From: Ulva prolifera
Lineage: Eukaryota; Chlorophyta; Ulvophyceae; Ulvales; Ulvaceae
Direction: 5' to 3'
NCBI GenBank assembly: GCA_023078555.1
Contig: CM041200.1
Span: forward strand, 8,548,807 to 8,612,806
DNA length: 64,000 nucleotides
The position numbers were made by a program, and so were the translations under genes. Below are positions 35,701 through 48,365 of the stretch, one piece after another (the first letter of the stretch is position 1; every line of letters begins with the position of its first letter). Under the pieces are notes generated by a model. It made no database searches and had not been told where the DNA came from. It saw nothing but the letters and a program-made list of their open reading frames with translations.

Positions 35701-37935
35701 TGCAGGTGTGCGAGGTCGCGCCGGTGCCGGGCCAGACGAAGGTGTGGCAGTACGTGACGCTGATGAAGCGCGTGTTCCTGATCGACTGCCCGGGCGTGGT
35801 GTACGCACGCGACACCTCGACGCGCGACGACGCCGCGATGGTCCTCAAGGGCGTCGTCCGCATCGAGCGCCTCGAGGACGCTGGGGAGTTCATCCCCGAG
35901 GTGCTGCGCCGCGTCAAGCCCGACTACCTCGTGCGCCGCCTCCCCCCCTCCCTCCCTACATTTCTGCCCGGATGCCCCTCCCCTCTCTTGCACCCCTTTT
36001 TGTCACATGCCGGGGCTCCGTTGTTTGATTCGGTTCCTTCCCCCACGATGTTTGCATGCATGCCTGCATGTGTCCCACCTCGTGTCATGTGCCGGGGGTC
36101 TCGGACTGGCGGCCCTGCATGCATGTGTTCTGTTGCGCTCGTCTTGGATTGCTGGAGGTCTGTTGAAGGCACGCTGCTGGAGCAGCGGGGCTGCACTCGA
36201 GGGTGGGAGTCAGCGGTTTCCCTAGACATTTAGTACCTTTCTCTAGCTAAACGATTGCCACAGCTACAAGTAATGATTTTCCTTTGTAGCTAAGCGAATA
36301 CAGCTCGGAATTCAGAGATCTCTTGGTCGGCGGCAGCCGATTCACATCCAGACTGCATTGTATGACATGCTGTTGCGTGCTCATGCTGCGGCCGCGTGCA
36401 GAAGCGGGCGTACAAGCTGACGTCATGGACAGACGCACCGGACTTCCTCGACCAGGTAGCCCGCGCCTCCGGCCGGCTCACCCGCGGCGGCGAGGCCGAC
36501 ACCAACACCGCCGCCCGCATGGTCCTCCTCGACTGGCAGCGTGGCCGCCTCCCCTCCTTCCGCCTACCCCCCGGCTACGACGCCGCGGCTGACGCCGCCG
36601 CCGACGAGGCGGCGGCGGCCGCCGCCGCCGCGGCAACGGCAGCTGCCGCTGCGGCTCCCGCCGCGGCCGCGGACGCGGCCGGGAGTGGCGACGACGACGA
36701 CGACGGGGACGGCGGCGACGGAGTGCCTGGGGAGGAGGGGCCGGCGGAGGTGCGGCAGGTGGCGGGCGTCGCGGCGGCCGCCGCCGAGGAGCAGTGCGCC
36801 GGCGCGATCCCGGTGCGCGGCAAGTTCTTCGATGCCGAGGACCTCGGCGGCAGCGGCGCGGAGGAGGCCGACGATGTCGAGGTATCTGAGGACGATATCT
36901 CCGAGGACGAGGGCTCCGAGGACGGGCCGGGGGGGCTCGGCGCGGCGGAGGAGGGCCAGGATGGCTCCTTGGCTGCGGTTCCCGGGGAAGGCGAGGGGGC
37001 TGGCGGAGAAGCTGCGGAGCGTGAAGACGGCGAGGCCGGGTATGGCGAGGAGGGGCTGGGGTGGGAGGCGGTGCTGGGGGAGGTGCTCGCGGAGGTGCGC
37101 TTGCGCCTCTGCTTCCTGCCGTTGTGGTTGATCATGCGGGTGTGCAACGCGGATGTCTGAAGGGCTTGCCTCCGCACTGAATGCAAGCGTGCAAGCGTGT
37201 GGGCCGCTGTGTGCCTGGGCGCGGCTATGTGTGCGGCAGCCCTGAGGCACACAACGATGTGTCTGAGAGGCGATGCCGGGCGCTGCGACCCTGCACGCGC
37301 ACGACCCGCTGCGCCGAAGTCCGGCAGCCTCAACACACACAAGGTGACGTGTCACGTGGATGTGGCCGGAGAGGCAGGTAGCACCGCAGGATGAGCGGAC
37401 ACGACACGCACAGGTACACCACGCCGATGTTGTGGAGGAGGCCCATCGCTTCACGCCGCGTGCTGTGCAGGACGTCGATGCGGCGGCGAGCAGCGAAGAC
37501 GAGGAGCCTGACGCTGCCGACGACGAAGACGGTGCCGCGGCTGCCGCCGACGCCGGCCCCGGCGAGGGCAAACATGGCGGCGCGGTGGCGCGCAGCCGCG
37601 GCAAGGCCGGCAAGAAGTGCCGGCACGGCCCAGACGGCCTCACGCAGGAGGAGCGGGGCATCGGGGTGAGACGTAAGAAGGCGGAGGCCGGGGGGGCCGG
37701 CGGCGGCGGGGGAGGGGGCCGGGGACGGCGGGGCTCCAGCGCGTCGGACGAGGGCCGCGGCAAAAAAGGGGCCACGAAGGGGAAGGGCGGCGGCGGGGGG
37801 CTTGCAGTGGGTGAGCGGCGGTCGGCGCGCAAGGGTGGGGCTGCAGGGCAGCTGGTGGGCGTGGCTAAGGTGAGCAAGGCCGTGCGCCATGGGAAGGTGG
37901 GCAGGAAGGGTGGGAAGAGTCAAGGGCGGGGGTGA
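32760..37935 (+). CDS. NOG2: Nucleolar GTP-binding protein 2, 60S ribosome assembly GTPase (nine exons)
   Basis: NOG2/NUG2/GNL2 is a circularly permuted GTPase of the nucleolus and nucleus that binds pre-60S particles and is needed for late 27S/ITS2 maturation and export. Exons 32760-32855, 33146-33385, 33648-33809, 34165-34245, 34594-34683, 35007-35342, 35706-35930, 36402-37094 and 37471-37935 give 795 residues; every intron is phase 0. The NGP1NT region holds [19 protein letters not shown] and [19 protein letters not shown]. The permuted motifs come in the order G4 NKID (256-259), G1 GYPNVGKS (318-325), G2 PGQTK (343-347) and G3 DCPG (362-365), after [10 protein letters not shown] and [18 protein letters not shown]. 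The C-terminal [13 protein letters not shown]...[14 protein letters not shown] also matches the family. At 795 residues it is longer than plant homologues because of an Ala/Asp/Glu-rich stretch (about 455-640) and a basic Gly/Lys tail in exon 9, which look disordered. The start ATG leads straight into the family's Lys-rich N-terminus. Confidence 0.95.
34950..34970. repeat. Poly-C tract of 21 bases in NOG2 intron 5
   Basis: Uninterrupted C on the sense strand, ending 36 bases before the exon 6 acceptor. It could act as a polypyrimidine tract. Confidence 0.9.
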
Positions 37936-40778
37936 ACTGACATGCGCATGCCAGGAGCCGTGCGGCATTACCTGGGACTGACCGGGCCGGGGTTGGTGCA
38001 TGGCACTATTCGGCTGAGGCGCTGGATCGCAGCCGAGCGGGATGACTGATACCGGCCCGATGCATGAACGGTGACGCGGCGGGGGTTGACGCCGAACGGC
38101 GGGCGGTGTGCCGCTGTGGCGGCCACGTAGGTGGGTGTCGGAAGTTGGCCAAGGCACACAGCGCTATGTCCTTCAAGGTGATGTCATGTCACTGAGATGC
38201 GTGGCGTGAGCATGCATCGCGAACGCTCCAATCGGTGGTATCGGGGCTGGGGGCAGCATCCCCCCCCCCCCCGGTGATGCGAAGAAGCAGGCAACCCCGC
38301 CCGCCACCGGGGCAAGTGTAGAGGCTGGACTGTCTTACCTCGACCTGTTGAGAGTGGCTGCGTGCCGAGATTTGGGTTGGGTAGCTATGCTGAGAACTGG
38401 AGGTAGTGAGTAGGCAAAGTGATCATTCGTTGACTGTAACGGACTGTATGCAACTGTCGGGAGTTTGTGAACACATGGATCAGACCTCTCCAGGTGGCTG
38501 CTGTAGTAGTTCGCCGAGTCGCTGTCAGTGCCACTGCAGATTGGGGCGTCCGTGGCTGGACGGCTGTGCCTTGATGCAACCAGTACTGGGTGGTCAGGCC
38601 CGATTACGTAAAGCAATTTCGAGTGTTCAGGCGTTTCCTTCTGGATGGCTGCCCCAAAAATGATGCTACACTGGATGTAAGGGCAGCCTAGAAATGTTGA
38701 CCAACACACAACGCCTCTCGATGCATGTGTTGCTTGATGGGGGCTGAACCTGCAGCCACGCATCCTGAACTTCGGAACTGTTCTGAAGTGCAAGTCACCC
38801 GGAGCTGCTGTGATGTGTTTTCAAGTCACCCAGGCGCACCTGTGCAGGTTGCTGAGCCAGCACAACTCAGTCTAGCTATGCAGCAGTTGTGCACACGCGG
38901 CCCAGCTTGTGGAGAGGCTGTGAAGTGCGGCGACAGTTGTGGGCATTGTGAATGGTTGGGGAGGTGCTGCGGGGGCTGAGAAGAAGTCAGAGGTGTGTGC
39001 GATTATGTGTAGGTGTTGCAGTGAGCCTTGTGGAAGCCAGCTCAGCTGAGCTCAGATCTCGTTGGTTGTCGGATCTGACCATGGAGTAAGTCTGGACGGT
39101 GTTAGCTCATCACAGGCATACACGGGCATCTGTAGGCAGACGAACCAGGTGGTGAGACAGTGAGCGACTCGATACCCGTGGCGGTGATGCGTTTGTTCCT
39201 CGGTCTAGGTTCATGCGAAGTCTCGTAGACAGTGTCACAGTCACATCAACTTGCAGCTCGTGCCCGAATCGCATCCCTGAACATACAGCCCATACAACCG
39301 CGAACCGGCTGATTTCAGTGTGTGCTGATGATCGTGGTCTCGCGCTCGTCTGAAGTGTGGCAGTCGATTCCAGAGCAGGTTGTGCACAAAGTTCAACTGG
39401 AAGATGGCAAACCTCCATAGTCGCACGAATTTTGTGGGGCTGAACAAAGCGTTTGCTGCACAGCTTCGCGCTATCAAGGCTTCCCAGATCTGGAGCTGTC
39501 CGGAGAAATATGGATACTGGCCTGTGCATGCTCGGTTGTGTGTAAGGCCGTGCCACTTACAGATGCTTCCTGGCGTCCACAGAGAAATTAAGTCACTATG
39601 TCTTGTTTTCCGCTTATCGCGGAGCTTGTCTGCGCGAATCCGTCCTGTGCGTAGCGCACTATACATCCGCCGTAGCTGGTTGGAACCCGGTATCACGACA
39701 GAACGACAAATGCCACGCCCATGACATGGCAAATGTGGCAAATTACAGTGGAAGAGCATGCGCTGGGAGACGTCGGCGCGTGTGAGTGTCCAGCGACTCC
39801 CAAGCCGCGTCAGGAGCTCTTCGTGATCATCGATGCCGTTGTGCGCAATCCGCATGGCCACAAACAGAATACCTGAGAATCACACCATGGCAGCGGCAAG
39901 AAACTTCGTGACGATCAATCACCACCTATGCTCAGTGTCTGTGGCTTCGTGCTATCCAAGTCCAGGCGTGCAGCCTGTTTACCGGCATTGCCTCTGCCTG
40001 CATCGCTTTCTCACGCGCACTGAAGCTGCGACAAGGTCATATGCATGTTGCAGTAGCAGATGACTCTATTATTGGCGTGCTCTGTCCCAAGTGGACCGGC
40101 GCCTGTACGTTTGGTTATCCCTTGATGCAGCGGCAGATGGTGCGAACCACACGGCAACCTTCCGCTACTGCTGACTGCTGTACGATGAAAGATGGAGCTG
40201 TGTGACTGCAAGTGTCTGCATGTAACATGTACAGCCGCAAGAGCTACAGTGCGCACGTCGACAGCATATCGCGGTGCGCGGTGTAATGAGCAACCTTGGT
40301 CCGCTGGTCAGCGCAAAATGTCACGCAATGGATCCCATGACGATATAAATGGATTCTTCTGCATTCATGCCTTTACGTTGACTGAAGTCGTCGCTGCTCG
40401 CGCCAACATTTGTGAGGTTTGCCGATTCCTCGTTCCTAAACCACGATGAACAGGTCAGGCCGCCCGCGGGTCATGCCATATGTTCAGCAGTAAACGAACT
40501 TGAGTGGTAGTGAAACTATGAGATGCAGCACCTCCAGCTCTGCTGGCCGTCTGTCTCAGGATATGCCGAGCGGTGATACAGCTGGCATCGCGCAGCTCGG
40601 ACATCTGCATGCCCGCGCAGATCAAGCCCTTCGTGCACATAAACGCACACTCCATCAGCAGTACCACGGAATTTCGTGGTCTAGCAAGGTCGCCACCAGG
40701 CCAGTGGTTCATTGCTGCTGCAGGCTGGTCTACCCACAGCACCCCTCCAAATCCAGAACCACTGATACACGTCCCCCC
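37936..40778. other. Gene-free stretch between NOG2 and the PLxLGxI gene
   Basis: No exon model could be supported. There is a C(13) tract at 38260-38272 and a fragment related to the MITE-like element near 38590-38690 (TGGTCAGGCCCGATTACGTA). The minus-strand open frame at 39241-39861 is AT-richer than real exons here and shows no motif, so it was not called. Confidence 0.4.
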
Positions 40779-43700
40779 ATGTCCAGCGACATGGCCACAT
40801 CCAACGACCTACCACCGGCCGAACAGCTCTACGAGGCCAACGTCGGCCAGACGGCCCGGTTCCTCCAGGCTCATGCGGCCAACGGCCCTCCAACCACCCA
40901 CCAACCCCACGTCCTCCCACCAGTTCTCGAAGCAGACTCCACCACTCTCTCCTCCTCTGCCCATGCCTCCCACACCGCCCCCTCTCAGCCAGGCAGGAGT
41001 ATCACCGAACGCTCCACAAGCCTCGAACATCCCCCGCCCGTACAGGCCCCCCAACCCCACTTCCCGAACCCCAAAACCGGGCAGAACCCACTACCCCCGG
41101 ACCCAGAACTCTACCGCCGCAGCTCCTCCATCCACGCACCCGCCGCAGACCCCCTCGACCTCTTTGCCCCGTCAGAGGAGTTCGCCACAGCCACCGCGGC
41201 CGACGACATCAACGCCCTCCTCCCGCCCGAACTGACAATGTGGAACCACCCGACCCTCCACGCCGCCCCCTTGTCCAACGCGCAGGGCAGCACCGAGCTC
41301 AAAGGCGGCGCCGCAGCACCGGGGGCGAGCATCTTCTCATCTTCTCGCCGGTCACCCGCCCCGGCTCCCCCGCAGCCCCCCGCGGCGGTCGCAACACCGC
41401 AACCGGACAGTGGGCCTGCGCGGCCGCCGCTGGAGGCCACGACCGAGGCGCTGCGTGTTGCAGGGGCCGCAGAGGCCAGCGGCAAGGTGATCAGGGTGCA
41501 GGAGCCGCTGACGGCGAGCCTGCGGAGCAAGAACCGGTCCGGGGATCGCAATCGCGCGCCTGCCGCGGCGGCGGCATTTGTGCCGCAAGATGCGGCGCAG
41601 CCGGCAGCCGCGCAGCCGGCAGCCACGCCGCCGGTGTCTGAGTCACCACGGTCAGCCACTACCCCGGCAGCACCTGCGGCGGCGGCCACGTTTCCGTACG
41701 GCATGCATGCGCCGGCGCCGATGTATGCGGGTGCGCGGCAGCCGCACGCCCCCCAGCTGACAAAGGCCCCCCAGCCACCTCCGGGCATCTTCAGCAGCAC
41801 CCCGACCCCTCTGCCGCAGTACGATGCAGATTTCGGCGCCCCGGTGCCTGCTGCCGTGGCACCCCCACAGCGCACTGCGGCAGAGATCCTGCAGATGTTC
41901 CCGCCGCGCATTCGCGCCGCGTCTCCGAAGAGCGATCCGGCACACCCCGCAGGCAGCACGCCTCGCGCCGCCGGCACACCCAGATCGCATGATTCACAGA
42001 CAAGTCCGCAACACACGTTCGCGCCAGCGCCGGGTGCGCACGAAGCAACCGGCTCCGGTCGAATCGAACCGCATTCGCTGTTGCCGCAGCCGCCAGCAGT
42101 GCCGTGGTACAGCAGCGGCGGCGCCGGCGCCACGGAAGCAGCGGCGTTTGCGCCGGCGCCGGCCGGCAGCACGTCGCCGGGGGCGTCGATGAGCCTGCGG
42201 GACGAGTCGCACCAGGTCGGCGGGATGCCGGCGCTGACGCGCAACGGCACCGCGGGCAGCGGCACGAAGGCGTCGCTGCAGTTTGATGTGCTGCCGGTGC
42301 CCGAGGAGGTCAGCGAGACGGCCGAGATGCTTGCAATGGGCTCGGTGCGCCCCTCCTGCCTCGCGCCGCGTCGTTGCGTTGCGCGTGTATCTGCCCCCGG
42401 CCACAGACCACCGCCGTCAGCTGTGGTCGACCTTGCTTCGGTGCCTGCATTGTTGTCTCGTGACCTGCCTCAACAGTCCAGGAGATGGCCTGTTGTGTAA
42501 AGGTGTCGGCCAACGTGCGCTGCCACCAGCACGTGTCCACAGGCGGAGCACTGTCAACGCACACAGGCCTGAGCTGCCCGGGCCTGAGCTGCGGCTCGTT
42601 TCCTGCCACTGCCTGCCTCTGACATATCGCTGAGGTTGAACATGGCGCGACGGCAGGGCCCTGGGGGTTGCAATCGGCACACTCTCGTCGCATGCTGTGC
42701 GGTGTGGGTGTGCGTGTGGCTCGGCACGCTGTGCGTGGTGCGACGCCAGTCTCTGTCCTTCGGTGTCAGAGGTGCATGCATGTGGCTCGGCGCTCCACTG
42801 CAGAGCGCCTGGGGGACGGCCCCTCTAGTGTGGCCACAGGCAGCGCAGGGGTCAGGGGTAAGGTGCCGGGGCGGGTGCCGACGCAGCCCCTGCGGAGCTG
42901 TGCTGCGTTGAGTGGTGTTGGTGGTGCTGTGGCGTGGAGGTGCCTAGCTTGACTATTAAAGCAGTCTGCGGCATGTGTGTGGTGTGTCTGTGGTGTGTCT
43001 TTGGTGTGTGGTGTGCTGCCTGGATGCCTGCTACTGTATTACGGAACAGTGAAACAGTGATCGGAAGAGTGAACAGGCATAGACAAATACAGCAAACAAA
43101 TCTCGTCCGAATCAACAGTCACACACGCGCACAGCCACACTGCACCACTGTCCGCTATTGTCCTTCTGACACACATAATGTCTGGGTGCTACATCTGCCC
43201 TCACAGGGTCAGGATGCCGTAAGTGAGCAAATGTTATGTGAGCACTTGTGTTGAGCAATTGGCCATCCCATCCCTCCAAGCTTGGACCGAGTTCAAGCTA
43301 GAAGGGTTGATATCTGCCAGCTTTGAGAGGTTTGTCATAGTTTGTTGAAGCACTTGTTCGGGGTGTCATGCGGCATAGCAAGTGTCGATGGCGTAAGGCA
43401 ACAAAAGCGCAGCCGAGACCACAGCGGCCGCTGCCGTGAACGCGGGGCAGGCGACCGCGAGCCCGCTCCCGATGCGTGCGAGCTGCGCGCTCCCATGCGC
43501 AATGCATGCGGTGCTTGTCGTCGACGTCACGAGAGCGTTCGTGCCAACGCTTGCGCCAATCGAACGACGGCAGCGCCACCTGCACACCCCGAGTCTGCTC
43601 CGATATAGCTCCCGCCACGCGACTCGGCCCCTTGCCTTGATGCAAAGGCTTCCGTCTCCGTCATCGACCGTCGATGAGCTCTTGCCGTGACTAAACAGCA

Positions 43701-46700
43701 ACTTGACCATCCAGTGTGCAGTGTCTATGTGCGCAAGAAGGGCTGTACGCATTAGTCGGTCCCGACCCTGCCGGGCTGAGGTGTGGGCGCGATTGTAGCG
43801 TGGCCGACGGCCACTGGCCGTGCGTGTGTGGCTGTTGATGAGGATGAGATTCTTTTGTGGTATTTGTCTTCTCCCGTTCGCTCTTCTGTAAACCAATTAG
43901 TCCGTGCTTGCATTCAGAAGAGCTCGAGCATTGACTACAGCGATATCAAACAGACAGGCAGAGGCAGACGATCTTGCATCCACGTGTTTTTATGGTGTCC
44001 CCACACTAGCGCTTCGCCAAGCCTCCACTTCCACTTGGCTGGCATGCTGCAGCTGCCCGCAGCTTGTCTGTGTCTATCCTCTCACATGTTCAAGGTACGC
44101 TGCCTGTGTATCTACTCAGCACTGAGACAGCAGCTCTTGGCCTGTGAACTTGTCAAGACGTGACAAGGTTTCATCACATAAGCCTCGGTTTCATTGCACA
44201 AGCACAGCAGTCGGCAAGCTTAGCAGCTCCGCTCACGCTTGGCCAGCATTAGGAGAGCCCCTGGAGATTCATTCAAAGCACCAGATACGGTTTTACAACG
44301 GGCATTATTCTCATGTCTCGATTTGCGCGTCTCGGACAGAGAGCGTGGAGCAGCACCCGTACGCGTCTGGCAACATGGCCAGCATTCTGAGTACGCATGC
44401 GTGCCTGTGCAGAAGACGCCCGCCGCGGACCCACCCGCAGCCACAGCACGCGGCCGCCGCGAGGAGGAACCCTGGCACTTGCGGCGCGTCATTGTGCCGC
44501 TCCCGGACTCCGCACCGACCCCCGCGGCCCCACCTCCTCCTGGCCCCCCCGCCGCTCCCCCCCCCTCCGCGCCACACCACGTCTCCGCCGCATCCATCGG
44601 CCTCGTGTCCGTCCGATCAACCAGTGGAAGCGTGCACAGCTCGTCTGTGGACACGCATGTCCCCACCGACCCCCGCCGCCCGCGCAACATCGGAGAGGGC
44701 ATGCATGACAGCAGCACCAGCCATGATCACGGCGCCAGCGGCGACGCCTCAAGTGCCCTTGGTGCCCCTGGTACAGCCACCGCTGCAGGCACCCCAGCTG
44801 AGCCAAGGGCAGGCACCTCCTCTCAAACCCTGCCGACCTGCCCGGGCGTCTCGCCCGTGGCCGATCCGGAGGGGCCCGCAAGCGCCGCAAGCGGTGTCAC
44901 GCCAAGCAACCCCGGCAGCTCCATGCATGTAAACCCTGAGGCCCTCGCGGGTGTGGGTGCCGGCGCCAGCGTGCCGTCTCCGAATGCCACCTCACCAGTC
45001 TCCTCCAGCACGCCTGAGACCGTCTCGGACGCTCCCGAGGTGCCTCCACCGGCGGCCCCTTGGCCGGCTTTGGCGAACAACTCTCAGCCGCTGCCACTCG
45101 GGCAGATCCGAGGCACAACTTCAGCGCGTTCCGCCACGGCCACTACCCCTCAGCCACCCCCTGTAGATGCCCCTGAAGCCATGGACAGCTCCCGGCCGCT
45201 ACCACTCGGCCAGATCCGCGGCACCCTCCCACCACCTTCCGCCCCCGCCGACGCTGCCGAGCCCTCCGCCTCCTCCACCCGGCCGCTGTCACTCGGGCAG
45301 ATCCGCACAATGCATGGCCGCTCCCCCGACGGGAGCGCCGCCCAGTCATTGTCCGCGGCGCCGGGTCCCGGCAGCCCGCAGCACGGCGCAGCATGGGCGT
45401 CCCCGGAGCCACAGCACGCCGCGCCGTCCATCCCACTAACGCTCGGTCAGATCCGCGACGATCGCCGGGCCAGCGGCGACGGCACCCCTAACACCAGCGC
45501 ATACATCGGCACCGGCCGGAGGAGCCCCGGCGTGCCCGCGAGCCCGACCGAATCCGGCTCCGTGGGGCTGCCGCCGCGGCCGCCGTATGCCGGGGACGCC
45601 GCGCCCAGCACCGTCACGGATCGGGAGCCATCCGCACCTGTGACACAACCGCTGTACTGCGTCGCGCCAAACGGTGGCTACGGGGCCGTGCCGCCGCCGC
45701 CGCCGCCGCCGCACGGCGAGGGGCAGCTGGCGGACGCGGCTTCAAGCCCCCCGCCGGCCAGCTCGCGGCCTCTGCGGCTCGGGCAGATCAAGGCCGAGAC
45801 TGACGCACCTGTTGTTGCGGCGAGTAGCGGGACAGCCCCTCCCACAGCCCCGCCCGGTGTGCCGGCAAGCAGTCTCACACAAGTGCACGTGTCCACAAGC
45901 GCTGCTTCCATCCCACCCCCTCCTGCGGACCCGCAGCCACTACGGCTCGGGCAGGTGAAGGGCCACGCAGCACAGCATCACGGCACATACGATCCAACGC
46001 CCGTGCCCGCGCAGCCTGATCAGGGGTCCCCAGCTCCGCAGGACCCCCGGCCGCTCACGCTGGGGCACATCGTCAGCTCCGCAGCGCGCAGCGTGCCCAG
46101 CAGCAACGATGGGATCGGAGAGCCGGACACGCAGCCGGAGCCGCCTGCCGCAGGCCCGCCCTCCGGCCCCCCGCCACAGCCCCCTCCAGACTCCTCGCGG
46201 CCCCTGAAGCTTGGGCACATCGTCGGCGCTCTCTCCCCGGCAGACAATGCTGACGTCAGCGCAGCTGCGGTGGGCCCGCCGTCCGGACACGCTCAGTCTC
46301 CGCGGCCCGGGCAGAGCGCTGTGCACGAAGGTGCACCTGTAGCCACACGCGACCCTCCGTCTTCCACAGCGCATTACGCAGCTACCACCGCGCCTCCCCC
46401 AGATAGCTCGATGCCGCTGCGGCTGGGGCAGGTGCGGACGGCCGCCCGGCAGCCCACACCTAGCGACCCACAGGAGCCTGCCCCTATCGCCAACAGCAGT
46501 CGCGCCGCGGGAGCCGCCGGTGAAGGCCCCCCCCGCGGCCCCGCGCACCCACCTCCACTCGGTGAGAATGTGACACGCAGCGGCGATGCGGCGGCACCGC
46601 CCCGTGGCTACACGGGCGTCATCGACATCCACAGTGTCTATGCGGTGCCCGTGGCCACGGCTGCAGGCGGCCCCCACCTGGGGCGCATTGCGGACGACAA

Positions 46701-48334
46701 TCAGGCGCCAGGGGGCTGGACGCCAGGTGCGTGTTTCGGTGACCCCCACTGCTGCCATGGCGTGGCGACTGTGGCGGCTCACACACTGTCACGTTGCCCT
46801 GGGTGGCGACGCCGCGCGGGCAATGCATGCATGAGCTGCATGGCGGACACGCGAGCACCTGCATCAGTGAAAGGCCTGTCCGATATACCGCACACCGTGC
46901 ATGGTGCACGATTAAGTGACCTTGAGGGACACAGTCAGCATCGCTTTCTCATTTTTCTGCTTTTTCTCGAGCAACTGAATCCCGCAGACGTCCGACTTGG
47001 CTGTACAGGCACCCCCGCTGCAGCGGCCCCACCGGCCAACCATACAACTGGCAGCGGCGGCCACCCTGACGACGACCCCCCCCCTGCCCCCTCGCAGCCC
47101 CTCACGCTCGGGCTCATCTTGTCAGAGACCCGCGGCGCGGCTGGGGCCGGCGCGGCGGAGGCCGCGCAGCGCGAGCAGTCAGGGTCCCCGGCGGCTCCCC
47201 CACCCGACCTCGCCGCCGCCGCCGCGCAGCAGGCCGGCCCCTACGTCCCCACCTCTCAGCCCCTCCGACTCGGCGCGATCATGGCGACCACACCCCGCAT
47301 CAACACTGACGTCAACGCCGCCCCGCCTCCGGCGGACCCCGCCGCTGCGGCGGCGGGGCCCGGCCCCTCCCGGCCGCTGACCCTCGGCCGCATTCTCTCA
47401 GAGACGGGCATGCAGCACCGCGACGTTCCAGAAGGTACTGCGGACCTGCGGCAGAACCCTGCCGGTGACATGTCGCCGCGGTATGGCCTCGGCAGCAGCG
47501 CCGAGTACAACCGTCAGCTCGCGTACGCGCGGCGGAAGGCGGCGGCAGCGGCGGCGGCTGCTCCGGCGGCGGCTGCTCCGGCCGCCGCTGCGTTAGCGGC
47601 ACCCTCGCCGGAAAGTACGCAGCCTCTGAGCCTCCGGGAGATCAAAAGCCGCGAGGCGGCAGCAGCAGGTGCGCCCGTGTCCTGAGCGTGGTGACGCTTC
47701 CTTGCTGTGTGGCACAGGAGCGCTCATCTGTGATGTTTTAGAGGACGGGTTAGACGTGCCGACGGGAAAACATCCGCCTGAATGGCTACTCGATCTCAAG
47801 AGCGTTTCTAACATGTAAATTGGAACCTGTAGACACGATTCAGGTCGGCACGAGTCATCAACTGCAGCCCCCTGCGCTGCTACCCTAACCCCTCGTGTTC
47901 GCGCTCAGCCGCCACATGTGTAGGCGCAGCAAATGCTCACTTACTTCGGGCCACAGGAGCTCTTGTCTGTGATGATTCCACGCAAGGGTTTACACTTGCT
48001 GACAGGGAGCCGTGTGTCTGGAGGCTGCTCAACCTCAAGCACTTTTTAATGATCAAAACGTGAACCTGTAGACACGATTCAGGTGGACAGGAGCCATCAC
48101 CTGCAACCCCCAGCGCCCCTACCCCCACACCTCGATCCACACTCAGCCACATGTGCAGGCGCAGCAAACGGCAGGCCAGCTGTGGCGGCAGCGCCACCCA
48201 AACCACTCCCCCCCGGCATCGCGTGGGCGGGCACCACCCCAGAGATCTCCTCCGCACCTCCCACCGCGGCGCCAAAGGTCCCCCCAGCCGGTGTCGTGTG
48301 GGGCCCCGCGCAGCCGCCGGGCACGTCCGCCGCC

Positions 48335-48365
<31 letters not shown>

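Noticed and set aside
36564-37877. 437-codon minus-strand frame
   Set aside because: Antisense shadow of NOG2 exons 8 and 9, whose GC-rich codons lack stops on the other strand.
39241-39861. 206-codon minus-strand frame
   Set aside because: Less GC-rich than exons here, with no motif, no splice partners and no relatives in the window; probably chance.
42345-44412. Possible extra exons in the first intron of the PLxLGxI gene
   Set aside because: Exons 1 and 2 join in phase 0 without them; open frames here show no motif or composition like the flanking exons.
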